This document shows positions 25,101 to 33,363 of a stretch of DNA of 64,000 bases, piece after piece (the first letter of the stretch is position 1; each line of letters begins with the position of its first letter). The stretch is taken from contig JBGVCG010000022.1 in assembly GCA_045226255.1 (NCBI GenBank), positions 132,470 through 196,469 of the forward strand, written 5' to 3'. The notes under the pieces were generated by a model. That model saw only the letters and a list, made by a program, of their open reading frames with translations, did no database searches and was not told the DNA's origin. This stretch comes from UBA1181 sp045226255. Its GTDB lineage: Bacteria; Bacteroidota; Bacteroidia; Bacteroidales; Paludibacteraceae. The translations under genes and the position numbers were made by a program.

Positions 25101-25896
25101 GCCAGACTCTCTGCAGATGCAGGAGAAACATTTGGCGGACTCTCTGGATGCTGTCCGCATGAAGATTCTGGAGCAGGATAGCCTGCAACGTATCCAAGAC
25201 AGTTTGGCTCTGTTGACGAACGAGCTGGCGATGGAGGGCTCCGAGAAGGATAGCTTGCATCAGGTGTTGGATGATATGTTGTTTGGCAATGCGATGGCGG
25301 ATTCCACTGCGGCAGACTCGACGATGTTGGCGGAGGAAGAGGCGGATGCGCCACAGAAGGAGGTGCTCCCAGTCGCAGTGTCCGACCCTGTCTCTCTGAA
25401 CGATATTGGCAAATACATCAAGATGCTGGAGGCACAACGTGCGGGCAAGCAAACCGGGAAACCGAACAAAACGTCTTTAAGCACGCCGTCCGTGCCGATT
25501 TCGTCGTCGCGGTCTTCCATCCTCGACAACCTGAATGCGGGTACGACCAGGAAGACGGAACCTCCTGCGCCAACGACGCCTGCACCAACGACGCCTACAC
25601 CGCCAACGTCGTCTGCCCCTGCGCCTGCGGAATCCGAGGTGCAGCCGGAAGAGAGTGAGGAGGCTCCGAAAGAGTCCCGAAGAAGAAGGTCCAGAAGATC
25701 GAAAGATACGGAGGAAGCGCAGAATACGGATGTCTCATCCGAAGAGACCCCTAAGGTGGAGGAACCGAAACCATCGGAGGAGTCGGATTCTGTGAGCGAG
25801 GAGGATGATTCTTCCTCCAAGAAAAAGAGGTCGAGAAGGAAGAGAAAATCTTCCGAACCTGAAGAGGAGGAGACCTCGGAAAGTGAAGGTGAGTGA
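22189..25896 (+). CDS. Very long secreted coiled-coil protein, function unknown
   Basis: The 1235-residue protein starts with TTG: a stop lies three codons upstream and no ATG is available, while the following KRLLAILLTSTVLAVSMYA is a clear signal peptide. Residues about 22-720 are almost entirely Glu/Arg/Lys/Gln with heptad or single-alpha-helix character, with internal repeats (VEQERQARELRLRREAEMK and VELERQAREMRIRQENEMK about 110 residues apart). Around 805-960 lies a compact Tyr/Phe-rich domain (PNCRYLNDVYYVRDKFEF..., DFFLHYFDHRYFHRKKFYD). A Pro/Thr linker (about 1120-1150) and alternating acidic and basic tails end the protein. It should be periplasmic or surface-exposed, since no lipobox is present. 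cdsA follows 24 bp later. I do not recognise the family. Confidence 0.85.
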   Translation: MKRLLAILLTSTVLAVSMYAQTDSERIREEQRARAERVKEEQAARRQQELHEREKRLEEAKAANERVKKEQEERRQTEREERQRQKEEWKKVKAQVDARKAEEKANEAKKLKEYEQIVEQERQARELRLRREAEMKQHDRERWAEKQKELDAARKRDEAAAEKRQQEYVAASEREKLRREIQKQKEAERRNQQAQQWQQKKNELSQNKNKEAEEREARLAEYLEAVELERQAREMRIRQENEMKQRYTELWNKKKAEIEAARQREKQENERRQKEYEAIIAKQRETREEQRKREALQKQNEREMWAQHKQQQDEMRKQSEAERKRREAEHEAEMQRVSQERQMRAKRQQEERERERLAQEARKEELRRRREEQAAKREEAVRKRQEASMQKRAEHEQWVEKQKQLQDERMQRQQEQKAQRQEKQRLQREKKRAAKEKARQQEIERKRKAREAQQRHREFIQQMREREKAREELTKNKEKALAERMKQKRQEEKRRQIELRQAQRQKELERKQAEKERAAALREKKKEMMELQIAREKEAREREAEKAQLRNDEERLKEYQQKQQDLKEEQERLEKENKLEEKKKKELQAQREKIEKETMKLAKKIVAAKEKKLNAEDKARRKEEKMREKMRNEIARDSARLAEQESADLERFAKEDAQDEAVALTKKQQKALKKIQEKKRLLQEQNTRDSLMLVDGDFDIATGKRDNSDLPPDVRERVEPKQKEEEVVLDDENSFAFASGELDSTYMANIDSFAVDEEDEATLVTSMIDSVLLQQQIAELEEELQNVRDVKELERNKNRKGDVILRKIKIPNCRYLNDVYYVRDKFEFRYEYDFFLHYFDHRYFHRKKFYDMGDSTRIVAKYVMQLVGKSKYRHTNFNKVADSIAGFLPNYPVVEYLDSVITDLNLEYLATGEIKIKYKNRRQDKILSKILPTKINDEGGGSLGNIKFYTSNRRRVIEELDASQYDSLLIKPDSLQMQEKHLADSLDAVRMKILEQDSLQRIQDSLALLTNELAMEGSEKDSLHQVLDDMLFGNAMADSTAADSTMLAEEEADAPQKEVLPVAVSDPVSLNDIGKYIKMLEAQRAGKQTGKPNKTSLSTPSVPISSSRSSILDNLNAGTTRKTEPPAPTTPAPTTPTPPTSSAPAPAESEVQPEESEEAPKESRRRRSRRSKDTEEAQNTDVSSEETPKVEEPKPSEESDSVSEEDDSSSKKKRSRRKRKSSEPEEEETSESEGE

Positions 25897-25920
25897 TAAT
25901 TTTTAGAAAGGAATACGGAA

Positions 25921-26745
25921 GTGAATAATTTAGTGTTAAGATTGATTTCAGGGATTGCCTTTGTGGCGATCATGGTTACGTCGATATGCATGTCGTCGTA
26001 CGTTTTTGGAGCGGTTTTCTTTCTAGCAACCGTATTGTCATTGCGCGAGTTCTATGCTTTGACAGAGAAATGTGAAGGTGTATGTGCGGACAGGTGGATG
26101 TCCATCGTGGGGGGAGCGTTGCTCTTCGTGATCGCTTTTTGCGTGGCTTTCCTGCATAAGACACCGGCGTTGTTCTCGGTCTATTTCCTGTGCGTCGCCT
26201 GCACTTTTGCGTTCGAGCTGTTCAGGAAGATGGAAAACCCTGTCTTGAACTTGGGTGTATCCGTCTTGGGTCACCTTTACATCGCTGTTCCGTTCAGCAT
26301 GTTCTGCATGATTGAAGGCGCGAGCGGTGAGTCGAACCATTCCAGAATGTTGTTGCTCGCCTTCTTTGTGATCATCTGGGCGTCGGATACGGGTGCTTAC
26401 CTTGTCGGACGTTTCTTGGGACGTCATAAGATGTTCGAGCGTATCTCCCCGAAAAAGACGTGGGAGGGATTTGTCGGAGGATTGTTTTTCGCTATCCTCT
26501 CAGGCTTGATTTTCCACTACTGCGAGTGCGTGCCGACGTTGCAGATCGGATTGTGGATCACGTTGTCGGTATGCGTGTTTGTGTTCGGTGTGCTGGGCGA
26601 TTTGGTCGAGTCCATGTTTAAGCGTAGCTTGAAGGTGAAGGATTCGGGTAATCTTATTCCGGGACATGGAGGAATACTTGACCGATTTGACAGCGCATTG
26701 CTGGCCGCCCCGGTCTTGTATGTGATTTTTTCACTAATTGTGTAG
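25921..26745 (+). CDS. cdsA: Phosphatidate cytidylyltransferase
   Basis: The 274-residue membrane protein starts with GTG (no better ATG nearby). It has about eight membrane helices and the CDP-diglyceride synthetase signature near the C-terminus (KRSLKVKDSGNLIPGHGG then LDRFDS, residues about 237-260). It makes CDP-diacylglycerol from phosphatidic acid and CTP, feeding psd/pssA encoded next. Length is normal. Confidence 0.95.
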   Translation: MNNLVLRLISGIAFVAIMVTSICMSSYVFGAVFFLATVLSLREFYALTEKCEGVCADRWMSIVGGALLFVIAFCVAFLHKTPALFSVYFLCVACTFAFELFRKMENPVLNLGVSVLGHLYIAVPFSMFCMIEGASGESNHSRMLLLAFFVIIWASDTGAYLVGRFLGRHKMFERISPKKTWEGFVGGLFFAILSGLIFHYCECVPTLQIGLWITLSVCVFVFGVLGDLVESMFKRSLKVKDSGNLIPGHGGILDRFDSALLAAPVLYVIFSLIV

Positions 26746-26763
26746 CATATTCGCGCTGAAATG

Positions 26764-26792
26764 TTTGAAATAAACAAAAAATGTTAACTTTG
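26764..26792 (+). promoter_or_regulatory. Possible promoter of the psd-pssA-sppA run
   Basis: TTTG at 26764-26767 and TAACTTTG at 26785-26792, spacer only 17 bp. The -7 element is a full match, 22 bp before the psd ATG, so it may act although the spacing is short. Confidence 0.4.
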
Positions 26793-26814
26793 CATTGCTA
26801 ATAGGATTTATACG

Positions 26815-27486
26815 ATGAGGATTCATAAAGAAGGGAAGGGTATATTGACGAAATTGCTAGCATCTATCTTGGTGGTGGATGTTTTAGTCGGATGGTGTCT
26901 CTACGCATCTAATCCAACGTTTGTGGTAGGTTTTTGTCTCTTCAGTCTTTTGGTCTTTCTTTTTTTCTTAAACTTCTTTCGTAACCCGAACAGGGTATAC
27001 GAGGGGGACAGCACGGGCTTAGTGATGGCTCCGGCGGATGGCACGGTTGTGGTGATTGAGCCAACGGTGGAAGGGGAGTATCTGAAGGATGAACGCATTC
27101 AAATATCTATTTTCATGAGCGTCTTCAACGTCCATGCGAATTGGTACCCTGTGAATGGTAAGATTTTGTACTACACCCACAACGATGGTCTGTTCTGGAA
27201 GGCTAATCTTCCTAAATCGAGCACGGAGAACGAGCGTTCGACGGTCGTCGTGGAGACTGTGAACCAGACGAAGGTCTTGTTCCGCCAGGTTGCGGGAGCT
27301 TTGGCTCGTAGGATCGTAACCTATGCGAAGGTGGGTGATGAGTGTCATATCAATCAGCAGATGGGTTTCATCAAGTTCGGTTCCCGTGTGGATGTCTTCG
27401 TCCCGAAGGATGCCGAGATCTTAGTGAACTTAAAGCAAAAGGTTGTGGGTAACCAAACGGTTATCGCGAAATTGAATACGAAATGA
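26815..27486 (+). CDS. psd: Phosphatidylserine decarboxylase proenzyme
   Basis: The 223-residue protein is of the short (archaeal-type) Psd form. An N-terminal pair of membrane segments (about 20-60) is followed by MAPADGTVVVI, FMSVFNVHANWYPVNG, and the autocleavage site FGS in IKFGSRVDVF near residue 188, where Ser becomes the pyruvoyl group. It converts phosphatidylserine to phosphatidylethanolamine. It overlaps pssA by 4 bp. Confidence 0.95.
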   Translation: MRIHKEGKGILTKLLASILVVDVLVGWCLYASNPTFVVGFCLFSLLVFLFFLNFFRNPNRVYEGDSTGLVMAPADGTVVVIEPTVEGEYLKDERIQISIFMSVFNVHANWYPVNGKILYYTHNDGLFWKANLPKSSTENERSTVVVETVNQTKVLFRQVAGALARRIVTYAKVGDECHINQQMGFIKFGSRVDVFVPKDAEILVNLKQKVVGNQTVIAKLNTK

Positions 27487-28202
27487 GCATAAAAAAACAT
27501 ATACCTAACACCATCACATGCATGAATATGGCCTGTGGGTGCATTGCGGTGGTGATGGCGTTTCAGGGTAATTTTATTTGGTCAGCGATCTATATTCTGT
27601 TGGCCGCTGTGTTTGACTTCTTCGATGGCATGGTTGCCCGTCTTCTGAATGTGAAGTCCGATATTGGGAAAGAGTTGGACTCTTTGTCTGATGCGGTCAG
27701 CTTCGGTTTGGCGCCGGCCGCTATCATCTATAACTTGCTTCGTAGCATCATGGGGGACGATTCGTACCTCCCTTATCTGGCCTTCTTGCTGGCTATCTTT
27801 TCGGGCCTGAGGTTGGCTAAGTTCAATGTCGATGAACGGCAGACTTCTTCCTTCATCGGCTTGCCTACGCCGGCGAACGCTATGTTCATGTCTTCGCTCG
27901 CGGCTTTGTCCGATCCGATCGCTCCGATCCCGGGTTGGTTCGATGTGGAGGTGATCCATGACATCGTCACCTCTCCGATTGTGATTCTTTGTTTGGTCTT
28001 CTTGTTCTCTTACCTATTGGTGTGCGAGCTTCCGATGTTCTCTTTGAAGTTCAAGAACCTGAAGTGGGAAGACAATAAGATACGTTTCATTCTGATCATT
28101 TCGTCCGTCGTACTGGCCGCTATTTTCCAAATGGCTGCTATTCCTCTGATTATCATTCTGTTTATATTGATGTCCATCTTTACGGCTTTCGTTAAGAAAT
28201 GA
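27483..28202 (+). CDS. pssA: CDP-diacylglycerol-serine O-phosphatidyltransferase
   Basis: The 239-residue membrane protein carries the CDP-alcohol phosphatidyltransferase motif FDFFDGMVARLL...GKELDSLSDAVSFG (D-x2-D-G-x2-A-R-x8-G-x3-D-x3-D, about residues 40-65). It makes phosphatidylserine, the substrate of psd. Overlaps of 4 bp on both sides (psd and sppA) show tight coupling. Confidence 0.95.
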   Translation: MSIKKHIPNTITCMNMACGCIAVVMAFQGNFIWSAIYILLAAVFDFFDGMVARLLNVKSDIGKELDSLSDAVSFGLAPAAIIYNLLRSIMGDDSYLPYLAFLLAIFSGLRLAKFNVDERQTSSFIGLPTPANAMFMSSLAALSDPIAPIPGWFDVEVIHDIVTSPIVILCLVFLFSYLLVCELPMFSLKFKNLKWEDNKIRFILIISSVVLAAIFQMAAIPLIIILFILMSIFTAFVKK

Positions 28203-29929
28203 AATTCATAAAAACTGTCTTTGCCTCATGCCTGGGCGTTATACTGGCATTTTTCCTTCTGCTCATGGTTGTTGTCGTGGTGGCTTTGTGCTCCGAATCT
28301 TCCCCTGAGATGAAGGACTCCTCTGTTTTGCTTGTCTCCCTTGATGGTGAGATCGTGGACAGGGTGGATGATGATGTCTACATTAACCTGTTCCCTTCCC
28401 AATCGGGTCGAACGGGTCTGAATGATATCCTCTATGCGATTCAGGAGGCGAAGAAGGACGACAGAATCAAGGGCATTTGCCTGAAGACAAACGTGTTGCA
28501 GACCGGGTATGCTACCTTGGAGGAGATCCGCAACGCGCTCGCCGACTTCAAATCCAGCGGCAAATTCATCTACGCCTACTCTGGCTTGTATTCGCAAGGC
28601 GCCTACTACGTGGCGTCCGTGGCGGACTCCCTTTACATGAACCCGCGCGGATCCCTCGATTTCACGGGCATATCTTCCTCTTCCCTCTTCTGCAAGGATT
28701 TCCTGACGAAGATCGGTGTGGAGATGCAGGTTGTGAAGGCGGGCTCCTACAAGTCTTACGCCGAATCGTATATCAACGATTCGATGAGCGCCGAGAACCG
28801 TGAACAATTGAACGAACTGATATCCTCCCTTTGGAACAGTATCGTGGACTCTATTGCAGTCAGCCGATCAATCGAGAAGGAGAGGTTGCTCGCCTTGGCG
28901 GATAGCATCATCCCTTTGCGCTCCTCCTCCTACGTGATGGAGCAGGGATTCGTCGACGGCCTCCTCTTCAACGATCAGTTCGAGGCGCTTATCCGCTCAA
29001 AGCTGGGCACTGACTCCACTGCGGATTTGCCTTCCGTTTCGGTCAAAGACTATGTGGCGGAGCTTGTGGCGAATAATGTGGAAAACTCCTCGGACAAGGT
29101 GGCCGTCCTGTACCTAAGCGGAGAGATTGACAACGGTAGCACGGATGGCATCAGTTCTTCCGAGACGGTGAAGCAATTGCGGAAGCTGGGGAAGGATAGC
29201 ACGGTGAAGTCGATCGTGTTGCGCGTGAATTCACCTGGCGGCAGCGCCTACGGTTCGGACCAGATCTGCCACGCCATAACGGAGGTGAAGAAGAACAAGC
29301 CTGTCATCGCCAGCATGGGCGATTACGCGGCTTCGGGAGGCTATTACATCTCCTCCAATGCGTCGCGCATATTATCGGACAAGAACACAATCACAGGCTC
29401 CATCGGTGTGATCGCCCTCTTGCCTAATGCGAAGGAGTTGGCGAATAAGATCGGTGTGCACTATGAGACGGTCAAGACCAATAAGAATGCGGATGTCATG
29501 GAGAATATCTTCCGCCCTCTGACGGATGCTGAACGCTCCGCCATGCAACGTTCCGTCGATGATTTCTACGACACGTTCCTGCAGCGTTGCGCCGATGGTC
29601 GTAATATGCCGGTCGAGCAGGTGAAGGCAAGTGCCGAGGGACGTGTTTGGTCGGGTATCAGCGCCAATGGATTGAATCTCGTGGATGAGAACGCGGGTTT
29701 GAGCGCGGCGATTAAGATGGCCGGCGAAATGGCTTCCATTTCCGACTATTCCGTTGTCGAATACCCCGAAAAGAAGGATATTTTACAAAAAATACAAGAA
29801 ATACCTTCCATTGGCTATGAAAAATTGATGGTAGGCGAGGTTTTTTCAAAAGAAAAGTTTATTTTTGAAAAAATACGAAACTTGGATAGGTTCCAAGCGA
29901 TTATGCCATATACCATAGAGTTGAGATAG
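28199..29929 (+). CDS. sppA: Signal peptide peptidase SppA (67 kDa type)
   Basis: The 576-residue protein has an N-terminal membrane anchor (about 10-30) and two tandem S49 domains. The catalytic lysine region is GSYKSYAESY near residue 181, and the catalytic serine is in YAASGGYYIS near residue 380. The double-domain size equals E. coli-type SppA. It degrades leftover signal peptides at the inner membrane. It starts inside the pssA stop (ATGA). Confidence 0.93.
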   Translation: MKFIKTVFASCLGVILAFFLLLMVVVVVALCSESSPEMKDSSVLLVSLDGEIVDRVDDDVYINLFPSQSGRTGLNDILYAIQEAKKDDRIKGICLKTNVLQTGYATLEEIRNALADFKSSGKFIYAYSGLYSQGAYYVASVADSLYMNPRGSLDFTGISSSSLFCKDFLTKIGVEMQVVKAGSYKSYAESYINDSMSAENREQLNELISSLWNSIVDSIAVSRSIEKERLLALADSIIPLRSSSYVMEQGFVDGLLFNDQFEALIRSKLGTDSTADLPSVSVKDYVAELVANNVENSSDKVAVLYLSGEIDNGSTDGISSSETVKQLRKLGKDSTVKSIVLRVNSPGGSAYGSDQICHAITEVKKNKPVIASMGDYAASGGYYISSNASRILSDKNTITGSIGVIALLPNAKELANKIGVHYETVKTNKNADVMENIFRPLTDAERSAMQRSVDDFYDTFLQRCADGRNMPVEQVKASAEGRVWSGISANGLNLVDENAGLSAAIKMAGEMASISDYSVVEYPEKKDILQKIQEIPSIGYEKLMVGEVFSKEKFIFEKIRNLDRFQAIMPYTIELR

Positions 29930-29981
29930 CTTCCAATCCATTGTGTGCGGAAGGTTGTTTTCACCTTAAATTACGTACACA

Positions 29982-31076
29982 ATGAAAAACAAACCGTTCA
30001 TACTTAAAGTCCTATTGTGGCCATTCTCGATGGTCTACGGCCTTTGCGTGTGCGTGCGTAATTGGCTTTTCGACCGTGGTATCCTCACATCCGAGAAGTT
30101 TGATCTACCGATTGTCTCCATTGGAAATATCACGGTGGGTGGCACGGGCAAGACCCCTTTCACGGAATACCTCATCCGATTGCTGAAGGACCAGTATCGC
30201 TTGGGCGTCCTCAGCCGTGGGTATAAGCGTAGCACCTCCGGGTTTAGGATTGCCAAGGAGAAGGATACGTCCGACACGGTGGGCGATGAGCCTTTCCAGA
30301 TAAAACGGAAGTTCCCGGATGTGACGGTCGCCGTCGACGCGGACCGTAGGCGGGGCATCAAATCGCTCATGAAGATGGAGGAGGGATCTCCTGAACTGAT
30401 CCTCCTGGATGACGCGTTCCAGCATCGCTACGTGCATCCGAAGGTCTCTATTTTGCTGGTCGACTATAACCGTAACATCGCGGAGGACCATCTTCTCCCT
30501 GTCGGCATGATGCGGGAGCCGAAGCGTTCCATGAAACGCGCGGATATCATCGTGGTGACCAAGTGCCCCGACTCCATCACGCCGATGGATATGCGGCTCT
30601 TCCGCAAGCACCTCAATCCATACCCGTATCAGACGCTCTGTTTCACGCGTTTGGCTTACGGTGAACTCCGACCATTGTTCTCTTCCTCAAAGTCCGGCAA
30701 ATCGAAGAAAAACGTGACGCTCGCCGATCTTTCCGACGGTGGTGTCTTGGCTCTCACGGGCATCGCCTCCCCGGCGCCTTTCGTGGAGTATCTGAAGAGC
30801 AACGTCTCCGAGGTCTCCGCCTGCTCGTTCGGCGACCACCATGCCTTCTCCGCGTCCGACCTGAAGAAGATAGAGAAGCAGTTCGATTCGTTGGAGTCCC
30901 AGAAACGGTATATCATCACGACGGAGAAGGATGCGGTGCGCCTGATGGACCATCCTGATTTCCCGAACGCGCTGAAGTCTAAGATCTACTACCTCCCGCT
31001 CTCCATCGATTTCATGCGGGGGGACGATGTGCTTTTCGAGGAGAGTTTCATGGATTTGCTGCATAAGAAAAATTGA
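29982..31076 (+). CDS. lpxK: Tetraacyldisaccharide 4'-kinase (lipid A)
   Basis: The 364-residue protein has the LpxK P-loop in SIGNITVGGTGKTP (residues 46-59), a preceding membrane-associated helix and the conserved LDDAFQHR near residue 140. It phosphorylates the 4' position of the lipid A precursor at the inner membrane. Its place next to phospholipid genes and punA is common in Bacteroidetes. Confidence 0.94.
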   Translation: MKNKPFILKVLLWPFSMVYGLCVCVRNWLFDRGILTSEKFDLPIVSIGNITVGGTGKTPFTEYLIRLLKDQYRLGVLSRGYKRSTSGFRIAKEKDTSDTVGDEPFQIKRKFPDVTVAVDADRRRGIKSLMKMEEGSPELILLDDAFQHRYVHPKVSILLVDYNRNIAEDHLLPVGMMREPKRSMKRADIIVVTKCPDSITPMDMRLFRKHLNPYPYQTLCFTRLAYGELRPLFSSSKSGKSKKNVTLADLSDGGVLALTGIASPAPFVEYLKSNVSEVSACSFGDHHAFSASDLKKIEKQFDSLESQKRYIITTEKDAVRLMDHPDFPNALKSKIYYLPLSIDFMRGDDVLFEESFMDLLHKKN

Positions 31077-31101
31077 TTGTTTATTTTATTTTTTGAATGA
31101 T

Positions 31102-31923
31102 ATGGATTTGCTGAAAGAGATAAAAGCCTCAGGTGATTATTTGAGGAAGCGGACCGCTTTGCGTCCCACGATAGCGATAGTGTTGGGTACGGGTTTGGGT
31201 AGTTTCGCGGAGCGCATTGTCGTGACGGACACGATCCCCTACTCCGACATCCCCGGTTTTAAGACGAGTACGGTGCAGGGCCACTCCGGCAAGCTGATTT
31301 TCGGCTACGTGGCTGGCGTTCCTGTGATGGCCATGCAGGGCAGGCTCCATTACTATGAGGGCTACACCATGCAGGAGATCACCTTCCCTGTGCGTGTGAT
31401 GAAGGAGTTCGGCATCAAGATATTGATGGTCTCCAACGCCGCCGGCGGATTGAACCCCGAGTATGTGCCGGGCGACATCATGATCATCAAGGATCACATC
31501 AACCTCTTCCCGGAGCATCCGTTGCACGGACCGAACATCGAGGAGCTGGGCACCCGTTTCCCGGACATGAGCAATGCGTATGACAAGGCGTTGCTCGCGA
31601 AGGCGGAGAAGATCGGCAAGAAGTTCAGCATCCCGTTGAAGTTCGGTGTCTATGTGGGCACGCAGGGACCTACCTTCGAGACCTTGGCCGAGTACCGCTA
31701 TTTCAGGATCATAGGGGGCGATTCCTGTGGCATGTCCACCGTTCCTGAGGTGATCGTGGCGAACCATGCGGGCATGTCCGTCTTTGGCGTCTCCGTGATC
31801 TCCAACGTGGGTGTGGACGCGAACCTGAGCAACGTGACGCACGAGGAGGTGCAGCAGAACACGTTGCTGGCGCAGGAGAACCTCGCCATCATATTTACCG
31901 AGATGGTGAAGGCGTGTGTCTGA
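31102..31923 (+). CDS. punA: Purine-nucleoside phosphorylase (PNP-I)
   Basis: The 273-residue protein contains VLGTGLGSF, GHSGKLI, MQGRLHYYEGY, VSNAAGGLNP, GTQGPTFET and STVPEVIVANH, the full set of the trimeric PNP family. It splits inosine or guanosine with phosphate. The ATG at 31102 follows the lpxK stop by 25 bp; the open frame upstream is the lpxK shadow. Its end overlaps the next gene by 8 bp. Confidence 0.95.
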   Translation: MDLLKEIKASGDYLRKRTALRPTIAIVLGTGLGSFAERIVVTDTIPYSDIPGFKTSTVQGHSGKLIFGYVAGVPVMAMQGRLHYYEGYTMQEITFPVRVMKEFGIKILMVSNAAGGLNPEYVPGDIMIIKDHINLFPEHPLHGPNIEELGTRFPDMSNAYDKALLAKAEKIGKKFSIPLKFGVYVGTQGPTFETLAEYRYFRIIGGDSCGMSTVPEVIVANHAGMSVFGVSVISNVGVDANLSNVTHEEVQQNTLLAQENLAIIFTEMVKACV

Positions 31924-32704
31924 ATCGTGGAGCACATATGCCGACTGGAACCCGTGGCACGGGTGTACGAAACTCAGCGCGGGCTGTAAGTTCTGCTACG
32001 TCTATCGGCAGGACGAGATGTACGGGAGCGAGATAGGAAGCAATATCGCCCGGAAAACGGCCGCGTTCGACTTCCCCGTCAAGCGCAAGCGCGACAAGTC
32101 GTACAAGTTGCCGCCGGGCAAGGTGGTCTTCACCTGTTTCACCTCTGATTTCTTCTTGAAGGATGCCGACGAATGGCGGCCGGACTGCTGGCGCATGATG
32201 CGCGAGCGGAGCGACTGCATGTTCTATTTCTTCACCAAGCGCATCGACCGTTTCGCGGAGTGCATCCCCGACGATTGGGGCGACGGCTACGACAACGTGC
32301 TGATAGGTTGCACGGTAGAGAACCAGGCGATGGCGGACTACCGTCTGCCCATTTTCCTCGCCGCCCCCATCAAGCATAAGATCATCACGGCGGCGCCCTT
32401 GCTGGAGCGGATCGACCTATCACCCTACCTGAACCCGTCGATCGAGGAGGTCTCGGTGGGGGGCGAGTCGGGCGTGAATGCCCGTCCGTGCCACTACGAT
32501 TGGGTGCTCGACCTGAGGCGGCAGTGCGTGGAGAAGCGGGTGGCCTTCCGGTTCCACCAGACCGGCGCTTACTTCGTGAAGGACGGCCGGACCTACCGCA
32601 TCAAGCGGAGATACCAACTAAGCCAAGCCCATAAGGCGGGCATCGATTATGGCATCGATGGCTATTTCGCACCTGAAGACGCGGACACCGAAGGTTGGGA
32701 ATAA
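31916..32704 (+). CDS. DUF5131 (phage Gp37/Gp68-like) radical-SAM-type protein
   Basis: The 262-residue protein starts with GTG inside the punA 3' end. Cys17, Cys24 and Cys27 in NPWHGCTKLSAGCKFCYVYR form the CX6CX2C cluster region characteristic of DUF5131/Gp37-Gp68 proteins; VFTCFTSDFF and TKRIDRF follow. The family is found in phages and bacteria and looks radical-SAM-like, but no reaction is established. It opens a four-gene accessory string ending in yjbQ and is probably read from the punA transcript. Confidence 0.8.
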   Translation: MSESWSTYADWNPWHGCTKLSAGCKFCYVYRQDEMYGSEIGSNIARKTAAFDFPVKRKRDKSYKLPPGKVVFTCFTSDFFLKDADEWRPDCWRMMRERSDCMFYFFTKRIDRFAECIPDDWGDGYDNVLIGCTVENQAMADYRLPIFLAAPIKHKIITAAPLLERIDLSPYLNPSIEEVSVGGESGVNARPCHYDWVLDLRRQCVEKRVAFRFHQTGAYFVKDGRTYRIKRRYQLSQAHKAGIDYGIDGYFAPEDADTEGWE

Positions 32705-32727
32705 TATTTTTTTGTAAAATATAGATT

Positions 32728-33063
32728 ATGAATATTGAAGAATTCCGGGAATACTGTCTATCGTTACCCAACGTGACCGAAGACATGCCATTTGACGAGA
32801 ACGTGCTGGTGTTTCGACTCCACGGGAAGATTTTTGCCTGCGTCGCGATGGACAGACCTGACCTCGCCACCATGAAGTGCGACCCGGGGAAAGCCATTGA
32901 ACTTCGGGAACAATATAACAGCATCGAAGGTGCGTTTCACTGGAACAAGAAATTCTGGAATCAGGTTTGGTTCAACCGAGACGCTGACGACACGCTCATT
33001 CGCTCTCTTGTTGACCATGCCTACGAGGAAGTATATAAAAAATTACCGAAAAAGTTAAAATAA
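32728..33063 (+). CDS. MmcQ/YjbR family protein
   Basis: The 111-residue protein starts MNIEEFREYCLSLPNVTEDMPF. It has the YjbR/MmcQ landmarks: early LPNVTEDMPF, LHGKIFACV, the HWNKKFWNQV block and the C-terminal LVDHAYEEVYKKLPKK. The fold resembles double-wing DNA-binding domains, but the role is unknown. It lies 23 bp behind the DUF5131 gene. Confidence 0.88.
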   Translation: MNIEEFREYCLSLPNVTEDMPFDENVLVFRLHGKIFACVAMDRPDLATMKCDPGKAIELREQYNSIEGAFHWNKKFWNQVWFNRDADDTLIRSLVDHAYEEVYKKLPKKLK

Positions 33064-33075
33064 AAACAGTCTCCC

Positions 33076-33363
33076 ATGGACGAAATTGTAATGACTCCCG
33101 ATGTGTGTATGCGGTTCCTTGTATGGTCGTACTATTACCACGGCATTTTGCCCGAAAAAACGACCAGTTACGGCCACTACGGCAAGTTCGCGGAAGCCGA
33201 CGTGCCGCACCTCGACAGCCTGAAGGAGACGCTGTTTCGCTGTTTTGAGGAGGATTCGGTGCGGAATGCGTGCAAGCAGTTCCAACTCGCCAAGGAACGC
33301 CACGAACCATGTCCGTTTCCGCAAAACACCCTTGATAACATGTTCGCAAAAGAAATAAAATAA
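33076..33363 (+). CDS. Hypothetical small protein in the yjbQ string
   Basis: A 95-residue protein of mixed alpha character (PDVCMRFLVWSYYYHGILPE..., SLKETLFRCFEEDSVRNACK) with no signal peptide or membrane segment. It is placed 12 bp after the MmcQ gene and its last base overlaps the yjbQ ATG, so it is very likely translated as part of this string. I do not recognise the family. Confidence 0.65.
   Translation: MDEIVMTPDVCMRFLVWSYYYHGILPEKTTSYGHYGKFAEADVPHLDSLKETLFRCFEEDSVRNACKQFQLAKERHEPCPFPQNTLDNMFAKEIK

Noticed and set aside
22855..25452. Very long leucine-rich open frame antisense to the coiled-coil protein
   Set aside because: It is a shadow of the Glu/Lys/Arg/Gln-rich codons in the true frame; there is no start region or promoter.
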